Both the position numbers and the translations under genes were made by a program. Positions 25,261 through 33,653 of a stretch of DNA of 64,000 bases are shown piece by piece; the stretch's first letter is position 1, and every line of letters begins with the position of its first letter. Origin of the DNA: VRUE01 sp963817905 (lineage in GTDB: Bacteria; Actinomycetota; Thermoleophilia; Solirubrobacterales; 70-9). Under the pieces are notes generated by a model. The model had not been told where the DNA came from. It worked only from the letters and a program-made list of their open reading frames with translations, and searched no databases. Location of the stretch: positions 1,736,001 through 1,800,000 of the forward strand of contig CAWFPS010000003.1 in the NCBI GenBank assembly GCA_963817905.1, given 5' to 3'.

Positions 25261-25950
25261 CTAGTTCAAGCAGTCTCCCAATTTTTCAAGTGCCTCGGCT
25301 GTAATTTCCTTGGTCCTCAGATTATAGTATTTTTTACCTTCCGTGAGGTTGGGTTTCAGTAATTCGGCTTCACAATTGGTAAAGACCCTATTGGCAAATG
25401 CCTTTGCCTCCTTGCAGTTTACTTTCAAGAGTATCGTGTTCAAAGATTTTCGGAACTTTTCCAAGGATTGGTCGATTTTCTTGTGCAGAACGGCATCTTC
25501 AGGTAATTTCATCGTTAGGTTTGCATTCGCGTTCGCTACGGTGTTCATCACTAACACATTATCTGAATATTTGGTCCCGTGCATCCCATGATTTTCCATC
25601 GCTTCCAAGCCTCCCAATATATTTTCCAATGCCCTGTTAAGAAGAAGACGGGTGGCGTTGATCGTACTGGTGCGTGTCGCCTTTTTAAGATTTTCAAGTC
25701 CGTCTATTATATTTAACGTAGCATCTTGACAACCACAATTTGCGAGTTGGGTCTTTGATTTTTCGATAGCATTTACCGCCTTATAAGTATAGTAACGCGC
25801 CTGATTGATATTATCCTCAGCGAGTGCCTTTTCGGTCTGTGTCTTCACAAAATTGATATTCGAACCTGCATACTCGCAGGCAGTACTCGTCTTAAAGGAA
25901 GAGACCAAACCCAAGATGATAATACATATGATGCTGTAGAACTTCTTCAT
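25261..25950 (-). CDS. exported helical protein of unknown function
   Basis: A 229-residue protein with signal peptide MKKFYSIICIIILGLVSSF... cut near residue 24 (STA). The mature part is helical with six to seven Cys, including NCGCQDATLN near residue 97, CEYAGSN at its start and late single Cys residues (VNCKEAKAF, FTNCEAELL, LGDCLN), so disulfides in the periplasm are likely. Repeated Asn/Ala-rich helices (NQARYYTYKAVNAIEKSK; LLLNRALENILGGLEAM) suggest a repeat-helix bundle. I do not recognise a named family. It is convergent with the response regulator. Confidence 0.7.
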   Translation of the reverse strand: MKKFYSIICIIILGLVSSFKTSTACEYAGSNINFVKTQTEKALAEDNINQARYYTYKAVNAIEKSKTQLANCGCQDATLNIIDGLENLKKATRTSTINATRLLLNRALENILGGLEAMENHGMHGTKYSDNVLVMNTVANANANLTMKLPEDAVLHKKIDQSLEKFRKSLNTILLKVNCKEAKAFANRVFTNCEAELLKPNLTEGKKYYNLRTKEITAEALEKLGDCLN

Positions 25951-26148
25951 AAAACCAATAGTATAAGCTGTAAGATTTGGGAATATTACTTGGTAAAAGT
26001 ACGGCGGGAATTAATTTGAAACCTCATTTTTTCGATGGATGGAGGGCTGTTCGTGATATATTGGCCAAAGCGATTTATATATAAGATAAACGGTCATTTT
26101 TTTTAACATTATCCGCATTTCGACGATAAAATAATCTATATTCAAGCC

Positions 26149-27033
26149 ATGAAAAATTTAGATTTTGAGTCGTATCGGGTAGACGGGACCTTAAAATTAT
26201 CCGAGTATCAAACCAAAGAGGATTTAAATGCTTCCGAGAGACATCTTAAAGAACATTTGGAAAAAATCAGGGTAGAATTGGGAAAATTTCAGGAAAGACT
26301 CTATGCCCATTCCAAATACAATGTACTAATTTGTCTTCAAGGAATGGACACGGCCGGAAAGGATAGTTTGATCCGAGAGGTTTTTAAGGATTTTAATGTT
26401 CGGGGTGTTGAGGTCCATAGTTTTAAGGTTCCTACAGAACTTGAACTAAAACACAATTACCTTTGGAGACATTATATTGCATTGCCGGCCAAAGGTAAAT
26501 TTGGGGTTTTCAATAGGACCCATTATGAAAACGTACTGGTCACCCGGGTACATCCTGAATTTATTTTGAACGAGAATATTCCTGGAATCCATGAAGTAAG
26601 TGATATTGATGAAACTTTTTGGGACAAACGCTTTGAGCAAATCAATAATTTTGAAAGAATGCTTTTCGAGAATGGAACCATTATTTTCAAATTTTTTCTT
26701 CATCTTTCCAAAGAAGAACAGCGATTACGACTCTTGAGAAGGTTAGAACTAAAGCAAAAGAACTGGAAGTTTTCCCCTGGTGACCTTAAGGAAAGAACCC
26801 TATGGGAGAACTATCAGTTTTGCTATGGGGAAGCCCTACGAAATACATCGAAGAAGCATGCCCCATGGTATGTCATCCCGGCCGATGATAAAAATGGGGC
26901 AAGAGTTATCGTGGCTTCGATCCTATTGGAAGAATTAAATACATATGACGATATTAAAGAGCCGGAATTGGATGAAGGGATAAAAGAGAATCTAGAGCTC
27001 TACAAGGCTCAATTACAAAAAGAAAAAGAATGA
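26149..27033 (+). CDS. ppk2: polyphosphate kinase 2 family protein
   Basis: A 294-residue PPK2 enzyme that transfers phosphate between polyphosphate and nucleotides. Walker A is GMDTAGKD (65-72), the Walker B-like motif is FNRTHYENVL (121-130), and the lid-module region HLSKEEQRLRLLRRLE with its basic residues lies near 185-200. As a single-domain PPK2 it could phosphorylate NDP or NMP; the subclass (I-III) cannot be fixed by eye. Cytoplasmic. The M28 peptidase gene overlaps its stop by 4 bp (ATGA), so they are co-transcribed although functionally unrelated. Confidence 0.93.
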   Translation: MKNLDFESYRVDGTLKLSEYQTKEDLNASERHLKEHLEKIRVELGKFQERLYAHSKYNVLICLQGMDTAGKDSLIREVFKDFNVRGVEVHSFKVPTELELKHNYLWRHYIALPAKGKFGVFNRTHYENVLVTRVHPEFILNENIPGIHEVSDIDETFWDKRFEQINNFERMLFENGTIIFKFFLHLSKEEQRLRLLRRLELKQKNWKFSPGDLKERTLWENYQFCYGEALRNTSKKHAPWYVIPADDKNGARVIVASILLEELNTYDDIKEPELDEGIKENLELYKAQLQKEKE

Positions 27034-28415
27034 AAATAGTACTGATTATGGCTTTTTTGTTGGCAGCACCAATTTATGGCCAGTCAATTGATGAAAAACA
27101 ACTACGGGAAATTTATACTAATGCCTTGACCCAAAGCAAATCATATGATTGGTTGAATTACCTATCAAATCAGATCGGGGGTAGACTTTCAGGATCCGTT
27201 CAGGCGCAACAGGCCGTTGAATATACTAAATCACAATTAGACTCCCTTGGTTTGGACCGCGTTTGGTTGCAACCCGTCATGGTGCCTAAATGGGTGCGGG
27301 GAACGCCTGAATACGCCTACGTTGAAACCGCGCCAGGGATGACCAATACGGTGCCCATCTGCGCACTCGGTGGGTCGGTAGCGACCCCGGTTGGTGGCAT
27401 TAAGGCGAATGTGATCGAAGTGCGAGGCATCGAAGGCCTAAAAGAACTTGGGAGGGAAAAAATTGCAGGAAAGATTGTGTTCTTCAACAAACCAATGGAT
27501 CCAGAACTCATCAATACATTTCAAGCATATTCAGGGTCGGTAGACCAACGTTCCTCAGGTGCAAAGGAAGCATCGAAATATGGGGCGGTGGGAGTCATTG
27601 TACGTTCGATGAACCTGCGATCTGATGATTTACCGCATACAGGTTCTATGAGTTATGGAGACCTACCGGAGGCAGAAAAGATTCCTGCAGCGGCCATAAG
27701 TACAAAGGGGGCCAATTTATTAAGTGCAACCCTCACGTTGAATCCACAGACAAAATTTTATTTTCGGCAGAACTGCAGGCAAATGGAGGATGTTGAATCG
27801 TACAATGTAATCGGCGAAATAAAAGGTACGAACTATCCTGATGAAATAATGGTTGTTGGTGGCCATCTTGATTCATGGGATCTAGGGGGTGGGGCACAAG
27901 ACGATGGTGCAGGGTGTGCTCAGAGTATGGACGTTCTTCGATTGCTTAAACTTTCGGGTTATAAGCCGCAGCGAACGCTACGGGTAGTCCTTTTTATGAA
28001 CGAGGAAAATGGTCTAAGGGGCGGGAAGGCCTATGCCGAAGATGCCAGTAAAAATAATGATAGGCATGTTTTCGCGCTAGAGAGCGATTCCGGCGGATTT
28101 ACCCCACGCGGGTTTTCCTTTGATTGCTCGGACGCCAATTTTCAACGGCTACAAACGTGGCGTGAATTATTTGAGCCATACGGGATTCATATGTTCACAA
28201 AAGGCCATAGCGGCGCCGATATAGGTCCTTTAAAAAATGACGAAATCTTGTTGGCCGGATTATTACCCGATTCCCAACGGTATTTCGATTATCATCACGC
28301 CGAGAATGACATTTTTGAAAATGTAAATAAACGGGAGCTTGAACTCGGGGCGGCGGCCATGGCAAGTCTGGTTTATCTGTTCGATAAATACGGCAGTACG
28401 GCTTCGAGCAAATAG
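27030..28415 (+). CDS. exported M28 family metallopeptidase
   Basis: A 461-residue protein with signal peptide (MKIVLIMAFLLAAPIYGQ). It is a carboxypeptidase-Q-like M28 peptidase: PA-type insert around residues 120-250, then the co-catalytic zinc site with His279 and Asp291 or Asp292 in GGHLDSWDLGGGAQDDGAG, general base Glu325/326 in MNEENGLRGG, Asp353 in LESDSGG and a late His in DYHHAENDIFE. It should trim peptides or dipeptides in the periplasm or outside the cell. Translation is coupled to ppk2. Confidence 0.93.
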   Translation: MKIVLIMAFLLAAPIYGQSIDEKQLREIYTNALTQSKSYDWLNYLSNQIGGRLSGSVQAQQAVEYTKSQLDSLGLDRVWLQPVMVPKWVRGTPEYAYVETAPGMTNTVPICALGGSVATPVGGIKANVIEVRGIEGLKELGREKIAGKIVFFNKPMDPELINTFQAYSGSVDQRSSGAKEASKYGAVGVIVRSMNLRSDDLPHTGSMSYGDLPEAEKIPAAAISTKGANLLSATLTLNPQTKFYFRQNCRQMEDVESYNVIGEIKGTNYPDEIMVVGGHLDSWDLGGGAQDDGAGCAQSMDVLRLLKLSGYKPQRTLRVVLFMNEENGLRGGKAYAEDASKNNDRHVFALESDSGGFTPRGFSFDCSDANFQRLQTWRELFEPYGIHMFTKGHSGADIGPLKNDEILLAGLLPDSQRYFDYHHAENDIFENVNKRELELGAAAMASLVYLFDKYGSTASSK

Positions 28416-28516
28416 TGAGAATGGGTATTTCGTTTTGCGATAATGGCCACCAAGTTATCCCACGCTAGAATTCATGCCTTTCTAGTATCGTTAACAGAAC
28501 AGCGAACTTATTTTCT

Positions 28517-28524
28517 TACCTTTG
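28517..28524 (+). promoter_or_regulatory. -7 box of the immunophilin gene
   Basis: TACCTTTG matches TAnnTTTG and lies 22 nt before the start codon at 28547. No good TTG is present at the -33 position. Confidence 0.5.
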
Positions 28525-28546
28525 CGCTTCATTAAAAATATGGAAT

Positions 28547-29479
28547 ATGCAAAACGGAATCTATGCCAATTTCAATACTGACAAAGGGGAAATAGTTGTG
28601 CGACTTACCCATGATAAAACCCCGGGTACGGTAGGCAACTTTGTTGCTTTGGCAGAAGGCAATCAAGAAAATAACAAAACTGCAATAGGGAAACCCTTTT
28701 ATGATGGGCTGAAATTCCATCGGGTCATTCCCGATTTTATGATACAAGGCGGATGTCCGTCAGGAACAGGAACCGGAGACCCTGGGTATAAATTTGATGA
28801 TGAGTTTCACGAAGATCTTGCCCATAATGGTCCTGGGGTGCTATCAATGGCAAATTCCGGTCCTGGTTCGAATGGAAGTCAATTTTTTATTACTCACATC
28901 GCAACACCATGGTTAGATAACAAACATACTGTTTTTGGTAATGTAGTTTCAGGTCAGGAGGTCGTTGATGCCATTGCCCAAGGGGACGCGATAAAAAGTG
29001 TGCGCATAATCCGTGTGGGTGAAGCGGCTGAAAAATGGGATGCCAAAAAGGCATTTGAGGATTTCAAAGGTTCGGGAGCAAAAAGATTGGCAGCGGCCAA
29101 GGCAAAACAAGCTATTGAATTGGAGGCAGTCGCCGCGGGCTTTAAAAAAACCGAAAGTGGGCTGCGCTATAAGATCATACAAAAAGGATCTGGTGCGAAA
29201 GCCAAAAAAGGCAGTAAGGTTTCCGTTCATTACGAGGGGTCATTATTGAGCGGAAAAGTTTTTGATTCTTCCTATAAAAGAAAGGAGCCTATTGATTTTC
29301 AATTAGGTGTAGGCCAGGTAATCCCGGGATGGGATGAAGGAATTGCACTTTTAGAAGTCGGTGATAAAGCGCGATTGGTGATTCCATCTGATCTGGCCTA
29401 TGGGAGCGCAGGTGCCGGTGGCGTTATTCCTCCGGATGCTACGTTGTTATTTGATGTAGAATTGATGGATGTTAAATGA
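28547..29479 (+). CDS. dual peptidyl-prolyl isomerase, cyclophilin fused to FKBP
   Basis: A 310-residue cytoplasmic protein (no signal peptide) with two different PPIase folds. Residues ~5-157 are cyclophilin with FHRVIPDFMIQGG (catalytic Arg59, Phe64), SQFFITH and TPWLDNKHTVFG. A charged Ala/Lys linker (160-200) leads to an FKBP domain (~205-310) with VSVHYEGSLLSGKVFDSS, GVGQVIPGWDEGI, DLAYGSAGAGG and VIPPDATLLFDVELM. Such cyclophilin-FKBP chains (CFBP type) are known from flavobacteria and a few other organisms. It should speed proline isomerisation during folding. It has its own promoter and terminator. Confidence 0.95.
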   Translation: MQNGIYANFNTDKGEIVVRLTHDKTPGTVGNFVALAEGNQENNKTAIGKPFYDGLKFHRVIPDFMIQGGCPSGTGTGDPGYKFDDEFHEDLAHNGPGVLSMANSGPGSNGSQFFITHIATPWLDNKHTVFGNVVSGQEVVDAIAQGDAIKSVRIIRVGEAAEKWDAKKAFEDFKGSGAKRLAAAKAKQAIELEAVAAGFKKTESGLRYKIIQKGSGAKAKKGSKVSVHYEGSLLSGKVFDSSYKRKEPIDFQLGVGQVIPGWDEGIALLEVGDKARLVIPSDLAYGSAGAGGVIPPDATLLFDVELMDVK

Positions 29480-29510
29480 ACATCGTATTGCATCAATCAA
29501 AAAGGAAATA

Positions 29511-29549
29511 AAAAATCCCCATCGGCAAATTTACCGCTGGGGATTTTTT
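29511..29549. terminator. bidirectional terminator between the immunophilin gene and micropeptide A
   Basis: AAAAATCCCCA (29511-29521) pairs with TGGGGATTTTT (29538-29548), helped by inner CGG/CCG pairs. A/T runs on both sides give a T tail on either strand, so it can end the immunophilin transcript and a minus-strand transcript coming from the micropeptide genes. Confidence 0.9.
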
Positions 29550-29582
29550 ATAATTCGGTTGAAGAATTAATGAACCCCAAAA

Positions 29583-29672
29583 TTAGTCGTTCCTGCGAAA
29601 ATAGATACTCCCCAAGAGCAGAAGTGTATTCAAAAGGATAAAAAAACATAGGACACTAAAAAGAATCGTCAT
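29583..29672 (-). CDS. micropeptide A, single membrane helix (29 aa)
   Basis: A 29-residue frame: M-TILFSVLCFFILLNTLLLLGS then a basic tail (YFRRND). The first ~22 residues form one membrane helix; the basic tail would stay in the cytoplasm. Ungapped against micropeptide B, 11 of the first 22 residues are identical, and Ser6, Leu8, Asn15 and Ser22 are also shared with the 59-aa protein at 13334-13513. The stop lies 34 bp from a terminator that works on this strand. No family is known to me, and translation is unproven. Confidence 0.45.
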   Translation of the reverse strand: MTILFSVLCFFILLNTLLLLGSIYFRRND

Positions 29673-29770
29673 TTGGATTTTGGTATTTGCCAAAGCATAA
29701 ATTACTTTGGGTAATAACAACCAAAAAACGTAATACCCTACTTTAATCTGGCAAATTTTCGAGGGAATGG

Positions 29771-29857
29771 TTAATTTTTAACGTTCCCGAAACTAAGCGC
29801 CAGCAAGAGGATATTTACAATCAAAAGAAAAAACAGAATACTAAAAAAAATGAGCAT
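29771..29857 (-). CDS. micropeptide B, single membrane helix (28 aa)
   Basis: A 28-residue frame starting MLIFFSILFFLLIVN and ending FGNVKN, again one membrane helix with a short polar tail. A longer frame opens at 29953, but its extra 32 residues are basic, Pro-containing and not conserved in the partner peptide, so I prefer ATG 29857. It lies 98 bp upstream of micropeptide A on the same strand with no terminator between. Together they are the only gene-like content of the 577-bp stretch 29480-30056. Confidence 0.45.
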   Translation of the reverse strand: MLIFFSILFFLLIVNILLLALSFGNVKN

Positions 29858-30002
29858 CTTGGTTGCACGTTTAGTTAAAATTCTAGCTGGGGGAATTCGA
29901 ATCTTTAACCTTAGATAGGGAAATTGTAAAAAGGTTGCGCAAAGGTCAAGCAAAGTTAAGAAAAAGTAAAATAATTCCTACGAAAATTTTAAGATAGGGC
30001 AT

Positions 30003-30031
30003 AAAAAAACCCCGACAAAACCGTCGGGGTT
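30003..30031 (-). terminator. terminator of the cold-shock gene
   Basis: On the minus strand AACCCCGAC (30031-30023), a 6-nt loop, GTCGGGGTT, then a T run (plus-strand A7, 30003-30009). Confidence 0.9.
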
Positions 30032-30056
30032 ATACTATAAAAAAGTTTATACCTAC

Positions 30057-30251
30057 CTAGTCAACAACCTTCACATTTACGGCGTTCAATCCTTTTTTAC
30101 CTTGTTGTAGTTCAAATTCCACAACATCACCTTCTCGAACTTCATCGATTAAGCCTGAAATGTGTACAAAATGATCTTCGTTCGAACCATCTTCAGTGAT
30201 GAAGCCATATCCTTTGGAATCATTGAAGAATTTTACTGTCCCTTTACTCAT
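30057..30251 (-). CDS. cold-shock domain protein
   Basis: A 64-residue single cold-shock domain, the usual length. RNA-binding motifs RNP1 (KGYGFI, residues 13-18) and RNP2 (HFVHI, 27-31) are intact. Such proteins bind single-stranded RNA/DNA and melt RNA structure. The transcript is closed by the strong hairpin 26 bp downstream. An AT-rich leader of up to ~150 nt separates it from the peroxiredoxin gene, which would fit thermoregulated leader folding, but no specific cold box was recognised. Confidence 0.95.
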   Translation of the reverse strand: MSKGTVKFFNDSKGYGFITEDGSNEDHFVHISGLIDEVREGDVVEFELQQGKKGLNAVNVKVVD

Positions 30252-30391
30252 AATAATAAAATTAAATATTGATTAAAGCGCGAATATAATATTAAAATAT
30301 TTATTCTCGCGATTTTTTTCAACTTATCTTTCCGTTAAGGGACAAGAAAATGTCGGTGAAGGCCTATTTTTACGCATAAAATTAAAAGTTT

Positions 30392-30403
30392 GTGAAATTT
30401 CAC
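30392..30403. promoter_or_regulatory. perfect palindrome GTGAAATTTCAC
   Basis: A 12-bp perfect palindrome 14 bp downstream of the peroxiredoxin stop and about 140 bp upstream of the cold-shock start. It could be an operator for the cold-shock gene; nothing else supports this. Confidence 0.3.
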
Positions 30404-30417
30404 CCTTGGTTTTTATT

Positions 30418-31056
30418 TTAGGTTGTCGGGTCGGGTGTCATTCGCAAATAGGGTTTTATTTCCTTCACGCCTTTGGAAAATATCTTAATGGCATCCTCGG
30501 TCGCAATAGAAGGGCTCACCACGACATCATCGCCATGTTCCCAGTTGGCAGGAGTAGCGACTTTGTGATAGGCAGTCAGCTGCAGGGAATCGATAACCCG
30601 GAGTAATTCATGAAAATTCCTTCCTGTCGATGCAGGGTAGGTGATGATAAGTTTCACAGTTTTGTCAGGTGCGATAATATAAACCGAGCGTACGGTAAGA
30701 CTATCATTGGCATTCGGATGGATCATATCATACAGCATGGAAACCTTTTTGTCCATATCGGCGATAATCGGAAAATTGACCTCCGTATGTTGGGTCTCGT
30801 TGATATCCTTTATCCATTCATTGTGTGATTCCTTGCCGTCTACGCTAAGGGCGAGCATTTTTACATTCCGTTTGTCAAATTCTTTCTTGAACTTTGAAGC
30901 CGTACCGAGTTCTGTTGTGCACACTGGTGTAAAATCAGCAGGGTGTGAGAATAAAATTCCCCAGCCATCACCCAAATAGTCGTATAGATTTATCATTCCC
31001 ATAGAGCTATCTGCTGTAAAATCCGGGGCTAAATCCCCGAGTCGTATTGTTGCCAT
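30418..31056 (-). CDS. 1-Cys peroxiredoxin (Prx6 type)
   Basis: A 212-residue thiol peroxidase that reduces hydrogen peroxide and organic peroxides. Peroxidatic Cys46 lies in HPADFTPVCTTELG, and it is the only Cys of the protein, so there is no resolving Cys. The length, the C-terminal dimerisation part (PANWEHGDDVVVSPSI) and EIKPYLRMTPDP are typical of Prx6. It needs an outside thiol for recycling. Cytoplasmic, no partner gene adjacent, though a thioredoxin-like protein gene lies 1.6 kb away. Confidence 0.95.
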   Translation of the reverse strand: MATIRLGDLAPDFTADSSMGMINLYDYLGDGWGILFSHPADFTPVCTTELGTASKFKKEFDKRNVKMLALSVDGKESHNEWIKDINETQHTEVNFPIIADMDKKVSMLYDMIHPNANDSLTVRSVYIIAPDKTVKLIITYPASTGRNFHELLRVIDSLQLTAYHKVATPANWEHGDDVVVSPSIATEDAIKIFSKGVKEIKPYLRMTPDPTT

Positions 31057-31241
31057 ATCGTTTATTGTTTAAATTGCTCTTGAATTATCCTATAAATCTA
31101 GTAGATTATTCGTTAATCTTGTGATGAAAGCCGTTAAAAATGTATTAAAATTTCAATATACGTCCTTGAAATATGGTTACAAAGTACCTCCATCAAAAAT
31201 AAAAACCTAACTATTCCAATTTTCCTTGCTAAATTTAATAT

Positions 31242-31787
31242 ATGGAAATTACTTTAGAAGAACAATTGCGTTATCCGATAGGCCATTTTCAATTGCCGCA
31301 AACAATTACCGAGGCGTTGATTGCCGAATGGATACAGACGCTGGAGGACTTGCCTTCGAACTTGTTTTCATTGGTCAAAAACCTTTCTTCCGAACAACTC
31401 GATACACCGTATCGCCCTGATGGATGGACCGTTCGACAGCTAATACATCATCTGGCAGACAGTCATCATCACAGTTACACGCGTTTTAAATGGGCGTTGA
31501 CCGAGGATCGCCCGGTCATTAAAGCATATGAGGAAAAAGATTGGTCTAATTTAATCGACGCCCAAACCGCGCCCATTGAATTGTCATTGGCGTATTTAAA
31601 GGCCCTTCATGCAAAAATGGTTTATTTATTAAAGGGTCTTTCTAGCGAGGCCTTAAAAAGGGTCTATATTCATCCCGATGGCTTGGTAGCGGTAACCGTT
31701 GCTGAAAATATTGGGAAGTATGCCTGGCATAGTCGGCATCATTTCGCCCATATCGAAAGACTATTAAAGCGCGAGAATTGGGTCTAG
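31242..31787 (+). CDS. YfiT/DinB-type metal-dependent transferase
   Basis: A 181-residue four-helix DinB-fold protein of the YfiT group, annotated in Firmicutes as bacillithiol transferase or metal-dependent hydrolase. The three metal ligands are probably His in LIHHLADSHHH (residues ~69) and in AWHSRHHFAHIERL (residues ~165-170). The N-terminal start EEQLRYPIGHFQLP is typical. Whether this organism makes bacillithiol cannot be told here. The 185-bp region before it shows no clear promoter. Confidence 0.85.
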   Translation: MEITLEEQLRYPIGHFQLPQTITEALIAEWIQTLEDLPSNLFSLVKNLSSEQLDTPYRPDGWTVRQLIHHLADSHHHSYTRFKWALTEDRPVIKAYEEKDWSNLIDAQTAPIELSLAYLKALHAKMVYLLKGLSSEALKRVYIHPDGLVAVTVAENIGKYAWHSRHHFAHIERLLKRENWV

Positions 31788-31803
31788 TCGATCGATAATA
31801 TGC

Positions 31804-32340
31804 TTATAGGGCCTGAAGGGGCAGCATCATTGTATACATGGCCTTATGAACAGTGAGGACCTGAGGTGCCGGGTGTTCGATTTCAGTATATATGCTAAAT
31901 CCGTACTTGAGATAAAACTGCAATGCAGCTCCTTTTTGCATCGCTTCGAGCCATATAAGTTTTTTATTGTTGGTTTTTCCAAAATCGACTACAAAATTGA
32001 GTACCTGATTACCAATGCCCTTGCCGGCAAATTGATTCAAAATATAGATTTTATCCAACAACATTGCTTCATGGGCATTATAGGGTGCAAGAGCGGCATT
32101 TTTTTGGATTTTTAGGATTCCAATGGCAAGCGGGCCCTCATAAATAATGAAAAAGTAGGAGTTGGAAGCTTTTGTTTCGCAAATGAGCGTCTTACGGGTA
32201 AAATTTTTGTCAAGATAGACCGATGGATCCTGATGCTTCCAAAGATGCGCATAATGTTGTAAATACGATGATCGGCCAACCTCGATATAAAGGTCCTGAC
32301 TTCCTGTGGTGACCGCTTCGATGCGAATGGCCTCTTTCAA
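31804..32340 (-). CDS. GNAT family N-acetyltransferase
   Basis: A 178-residue acetyl-CoA-dependent acyltransferase. The core strand PLAIGILKIQ and the pyrophosphate-binding region with LNQFAGKGIGNQVLNFVV (Q/R-x-x-G-x-G/A pattern, about residues 115-132) are clear, followed by LIWLEAMQKGAALQFYLKYGF. The substrate is unknown. The gene overlaps the upstream cupin gene by 4 bp and ends 17 bp from the convergent YfiT gene. Confidence 0.88.
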   Translation of the reverse strand: MKEAIRIEAVTTGSQDLYIEVGRSSYLQHYAHLWKHQDPSVYLDKNFTRKTLICETKASNSYFFIIYEGPLAIGILKIQKNAALAPYNAHEAMLLDKIYILNQFAGKGIGNQVLNFVVDFGKTNNKKLIWLEAMQKGAALQFYLKYGFSIYTEIEHPAPQVLTVHKAMYTMMLPLQAL

Positions 32341-32666
32341 GAGTCTATGGCTTTTTCACCGTTGACCGGACCATAAAAAAGTACCCAAGTTGCAAAATCA
32401 GTGGTGAAATTTTCAAAACGATGTTCCAATCCAGCGGCAACAAAGAGCAGATCGCCTTGGGCACATTGCGTACGTGATCCATCACAAAAAAAGGTACCAC
32501 TGCCTGAAATTATTACATAGACCTCATCCCTACTATGAGGTTCTTGTAAATCAACCCCATCGGGCTTATAGATCTCAACCACTAAAGTTCCATGGCCGAA
32601 AAGCTTTAAAAATTGAGCACCACTTGCCTGTAAGCTATCGAAAGCTTGGTATTTGTCGATTTTCAT
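32337..32666 (-). CDS. cupin domain protein
   Basis: A 109-residue single cupin barrel. Cupin motif 1 is represented by PHSRDEVYVIISGSG (His, Glu) and motif 2 by GDLLFVAAGLEHRFENF (His), so a metal site of His/Glu/His is plausible. There is no signal peptide. It is coupled to the acetyltransferase gene by a 4-bp overlap and lies 9 bp after the thioredoxin-like gene, so the three form one operon. Enzyme or regulator role unknown. Confidence 0.88.
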   Translation of the reverse strand: MKIDKYQAFDSLQASGAQFLKLFGHGTLVVEIYKPDGVDLQEPHSRDEVYVIISGSGTFFCDGSRTQCAQGDLLFVAAGLEHRFENFTTDFATWVLFYGPVNGEKAIDS

Positions 32667-32675
32667 TTTTTTTGA

Positions 32676-33242
32676 TTATGTAGGTGATTTTACCCACTTG
32701 ATATTACAGCCAATACTGGGTTTTTGGTTGGGACTAATCGGGTGCCCGACCAAGAGGGCATCTAGTGCATTTTGCAAGTCTTTACCAGTTATCGGGATGC
32801 CATTGCCTGGCCTTGAATCATCGAATTGCCCCCGGTACACTAATTTTGACGCTGCATCGAACACATAAAAATCAGGAGTACACGCGGCATCAAAGCTACG
32901 GGCCACCTCTTGATTATGGTCATATAGATACGGAAAAACGTAGCCTTCATTTTTAGCAGTTAATTTCATTACGTCTGGGGCATCTTGCGGAAAGTTAACA
33001 ATATCATTACTTGAAATAGCAATAAAGCCGATGCCCATGGGTTGATAGGTCCTGGCCATTTCCGAAATAGCTGAATTTAAATGTTTTACGAAGGGGCAAT
33101 GGTTACAAATGAACATGACCACGGTACCTTTTTCACCAACCAGGTCCTCAAGTTGCATCATGGTATCGGTCACCGTATCTAGCAGGCTGAAATCAGGTAC
33201 GGTTGTGCCCAAGGGCAACATATTACTGGGCGTTTTTGACAT
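32676..33242 (-). CDS. thioredoxin-fold AhpC/TSA-like protein
   Basis: A 188-residue redoxin-domain protein without signal peptide. The active site is FICNHCPFVKHL (Cys-x-x-Cys, near residues 46-49), and the central part SNDIVNFPQDAPDVMKLTAK and CTPDFYVFDAASKLVYRG (near 140) are typical of the CNHCP group of thioredoxin-like proteins common in Bacteroidota. It likely reduces disulfides or peroxides in the cytoplasm. It is the first gene of the three-gene minus-strand cluster. Confidence 0.88.
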   Translation of the reverse strand: MSKTPSNMLPLGTTVPDFSLLDTVTDTMMQLEDLVGEKGTVVMFICNHCPFVKHLNSAISEMARTYQPMGIGFIAISSNDIVNFPQDAPDVMKLTAKNEGYVFPYLYDHNQEVARSFDAACTPDFYVFDAASKLVYRGQFDDSRPGNGIPITGKDLQNALDALLVGHPISPNQKPSIGCNIKWVKSPT

Positions 33243-33347
33243 TTTCCTTTTAAATTACAAATTAAAGGGAAAAAATAAAAAGTAAGTTGAAAATTCTTGC
33301 GTATTGGGACCATATTTGATACCTTAAAAGAAAAATCGGTACACATT

Positions 33348-33653
33348 ATGAACGTTTCCTATAATTCAATGATCGAGGCCATTCAAGACTTACAGAAGAA
33401 AGGATATACAGAAGATTATAACCTTTGCGATGCGGGCTTAGAACATAAACATAAAAAGCATATTCACGAGGCAGGCGATCTAAATGTTGTAAAATATTAT
33501 CGGTTTGAAGGAATGACCAATCCCGATGATAATGCGATCCTATATGTAATTGAAACTTCAAATGGGGAAAAGGGATTATTGGTCGATGCCTATGGGGCCT
33601 ATTCTGGGAATGTTCCCAAGGAAATGCTAGATAAATTGAAGATTGCTCCATGA
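33348..33653 (+). CDS. small protein often named phosphoribosylpyrophosphate synthetase-like
   Basis: A 101-residue protein if started at ATG 33348 (MNVSYNSMIEAIQDLQKKGY); the frame continues upstream to 33297 but lacks an ATG there. It has a helix, then HKHKKHIHEAGD and a beta sheet (YYRFEGMTNPDDNAILYVIE). In Bacteroidota such proteins carry the name phosphoribosylpyrophosphate synthetase, although no PRPP synthase motif is visible. Function unknown. It overlaps the CsaA-type gene by 4 bp (ATGA). Confidence 0.75.
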   Translation: MNVSYNSMIEAIQDLQKKGYTEDYNLCDAGLEHKHKKHIHEAGDLNVVKYYRFEGMTNPDDNAILYVIETSNGEKGLLVDAYGAYSGNVPKEMLDKLKIAP

